Source of the DNA: Streptomyces sp. 71268
Lineage (GTDB): Bacteria > Actinomycetota > Actinomycetes > Streptomycetales > Streptomycetaceae
Assembly: GCF_029392895.1 (NCBI RefSeq)
Contig: NZ_CP114200.1
Span: 8,066,501 to 8,130,500, forward strand
Direction of reading: 5' to 3'
Length of the DNA: 64,000 nt
Below the pieces are notes generated by a model. That model was not told the origin of the DNA and did no database searches. It was given only the letters and a program-made list of their open reading frames with translations. The position numbers were made by a program, and so were the translations under genes. Each line of letters opens with the position of its first letter. Position 1 is the first letter of the stretch. Positions 63,214-64,000 of the stretch are shown here, piece after piece.

Positions 63214-64000
63214 TCACGCGGGCTCGGCCATCAGTCGGTGACACGCGTTGACCAGCGGATACGCCTCGTCGTGGCGCTGGGCACGCTCCAGGTCGGCGAT
63301 GGCTGTCGAGGTCTCCACCAGCGTTCGGCAGCGTCGGGCGCGTCGGCTGGTGAACGCCGCGAGACCGGCTCCGACCGACTCGTGCCGGTCCAGCTCCTGG
63401 GCCAGTACGAGGCCGTCCTCCATGGCCAGGGCCGCGCCGCTGGCCATCTGTGGCGCGGGCGCGTGGGCGGCGTCGCCGATGACCACGCCGCTGCCGTGGC
63501 TCCAGGGGCCCCGCAGGACGTGGGTCCGCACCGGACGGCGCACCACCGCGCGGCACTCGGCCACCAGCGGGACCAACTCCGCCACCCGGCCGGGGAAGGG
63601 TTCCAACAGCTCGGCCAGGCGCGGGACGAGTTCGGCCTCCGGGAGGACGTGGTGGGCCACCCCGTTCTCGGTCAGGAAGACGTACGCCCGGCTGGCCGAG
63701 AGGGGGACCAGGCCCGCCGTGTGGACCTTCCCGGCGAACTGGTGGATGCCGGTCGCCCACGAGGGGCGCGGAACCAGCGCTCGCCACACCATCTGCCCGT
63801 GGTAGCCGGGCTTGGGCCGGAGTCCGAGCAGTGCTCGTACCGAGGAACGGAGGCCGTCCGCCCCGACGACGAGGGTGGCCTCGCGCTCGGTCGCGTCCGA
63901 CAGGCGCACGCGGACCGCCGCCGCCCGCTGCTCCAGCGAGACGACGGTCCGCCCGTGCCGCACCAGCGCGCCGGACCGCTCGGCCGCCGCGTACAGGACG
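63214..64000 (-). CDS. FAD-dependent monooxygenase, N-terminus beyond the window
   Basis: C-terminal 261 residues; the frame stays open to base 64000, so the first part including the GxGxxG FAD motif is missing. Visible: LVVGADGLRSSVR (DG motif for FAD and NADPH) and VVIGDAAHAPAPQMASGAALAMEDG (GD motif), typical of PHBH-fold aromatic hydroxylases and similar oxygenases. Substrate unknown. Confidence 0.92.
   Translation of the reverse strand, partial: VLYAAAERSGALVRHGRTVVSLEQRAAAVRVRLSDATEREATLVVGADGLRSSVRALLGLRPKPGYHGQMVWRALVPRPSWATGIHQFAGKVHTAGLVPLSASRAYVFLTENGVAHHVLPEAELVPRLAELLEPFPGRVAELVPLVAECRAVVRRPVRTHVLRGPWSHGSGVVIGDAAHAPAPQMASGAALAMEDGLVLAQELDRHESVGAGLAAFTSRRARRCRTLVETSTAIADLERAQRHDEAYPLVNACHRLMAEPA

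Overview
The base composition (very high GC, third codon positions almost always G or C), the frequent ATGA/GTGA stop-start overlaps, the rare TTA codons and the gene families point to a Streptomyces or closely related actinomycete chromosome. I saw no rRNA, tRNA, CRISPR array, insertion sequence or phage gene.

Region 1 (1-18.6 kb) is the right-hand part of a hybrid biosynthetic gene cluster, cut by the left window edge. It holds an NRPS protein (C, then an A domain carrying both a luciferase-like monooxygenase and a methyltransferase), a second protein that starts with the missing end of that A domain and continues carrier protein - thioester reductase - cytochrome P450 in one reading frame, an AT-ACP-ACP protein, and a 1922-residue protein with KS, CLF-like, KR and DH domains resembling polyunsaturated fatty acid (PUFA) synthases. 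An MFS exporter and a type II thioesterase follow. With KR and DH but no visible enoyl reductase, a polyene-type acyl chain joined to a modified amino acid and released by reduction is a reasonable inference. A TauD-type dioxygenase (19.2 kb) may or may not belong.

Region 2 (20.4-34.4 kb) is mixed chromosomal content: a STAS anti-sigma-factor antagonist, an unusual zinc-ribbon SDR, an L,D-transpeptidase, a TenA-like protein, a PNPOx-fold protein, a proline-rich small protein, an AraC regulator with a TTA codon next to an exported intradiol dioxygenase, a VOC protein, a membrane protein coupled to phosphoketolase, a succinate-semialdehyde dehydrogenase and an Orn/Lys/Arg decarboxylase-family enzyme.

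Region 3 (35.2-45.3 kb) looks like an exopolysaccharide locus for a partly deacetylated galactosamine-containing polymer. It contains a secreted CE18/Agd3-like deacetylase, a PelF-type GT4 glycosyltransferase (apparent one-base frameshift), a polytopic membrane protein with a TTA codon at position 5, two SDR sugar-nucleotide enzymes, a nucleotidyltransferase, a spherulin-4/GH135 protein and a GH114 lipoprotein. Its enzyme classes parallel the fungal galactosaminogalactan cluster and bacterial Pel loci.

Region 4 (45.5-64 kb) is mostly housekeeping: a molybdate regulon (modE-like, modA, fused modBC), an Sfp-type phosphopantetheinyl transferase that could activate the carrier proteins of region 1, methylmalonyl-CoA mutase (two subunits) with its MeaB GTPase, an amino-acid-type binding protein, an enoyl-CoA hydratase/3-hydroxyisobutyryl-CoA hydrolase, a FhuF-like protein, cobalamin genes cobL and cobM (the mutase needs B12), a GNAT, an AraC regulator and a FAD monooxygenase cut by the right edge.
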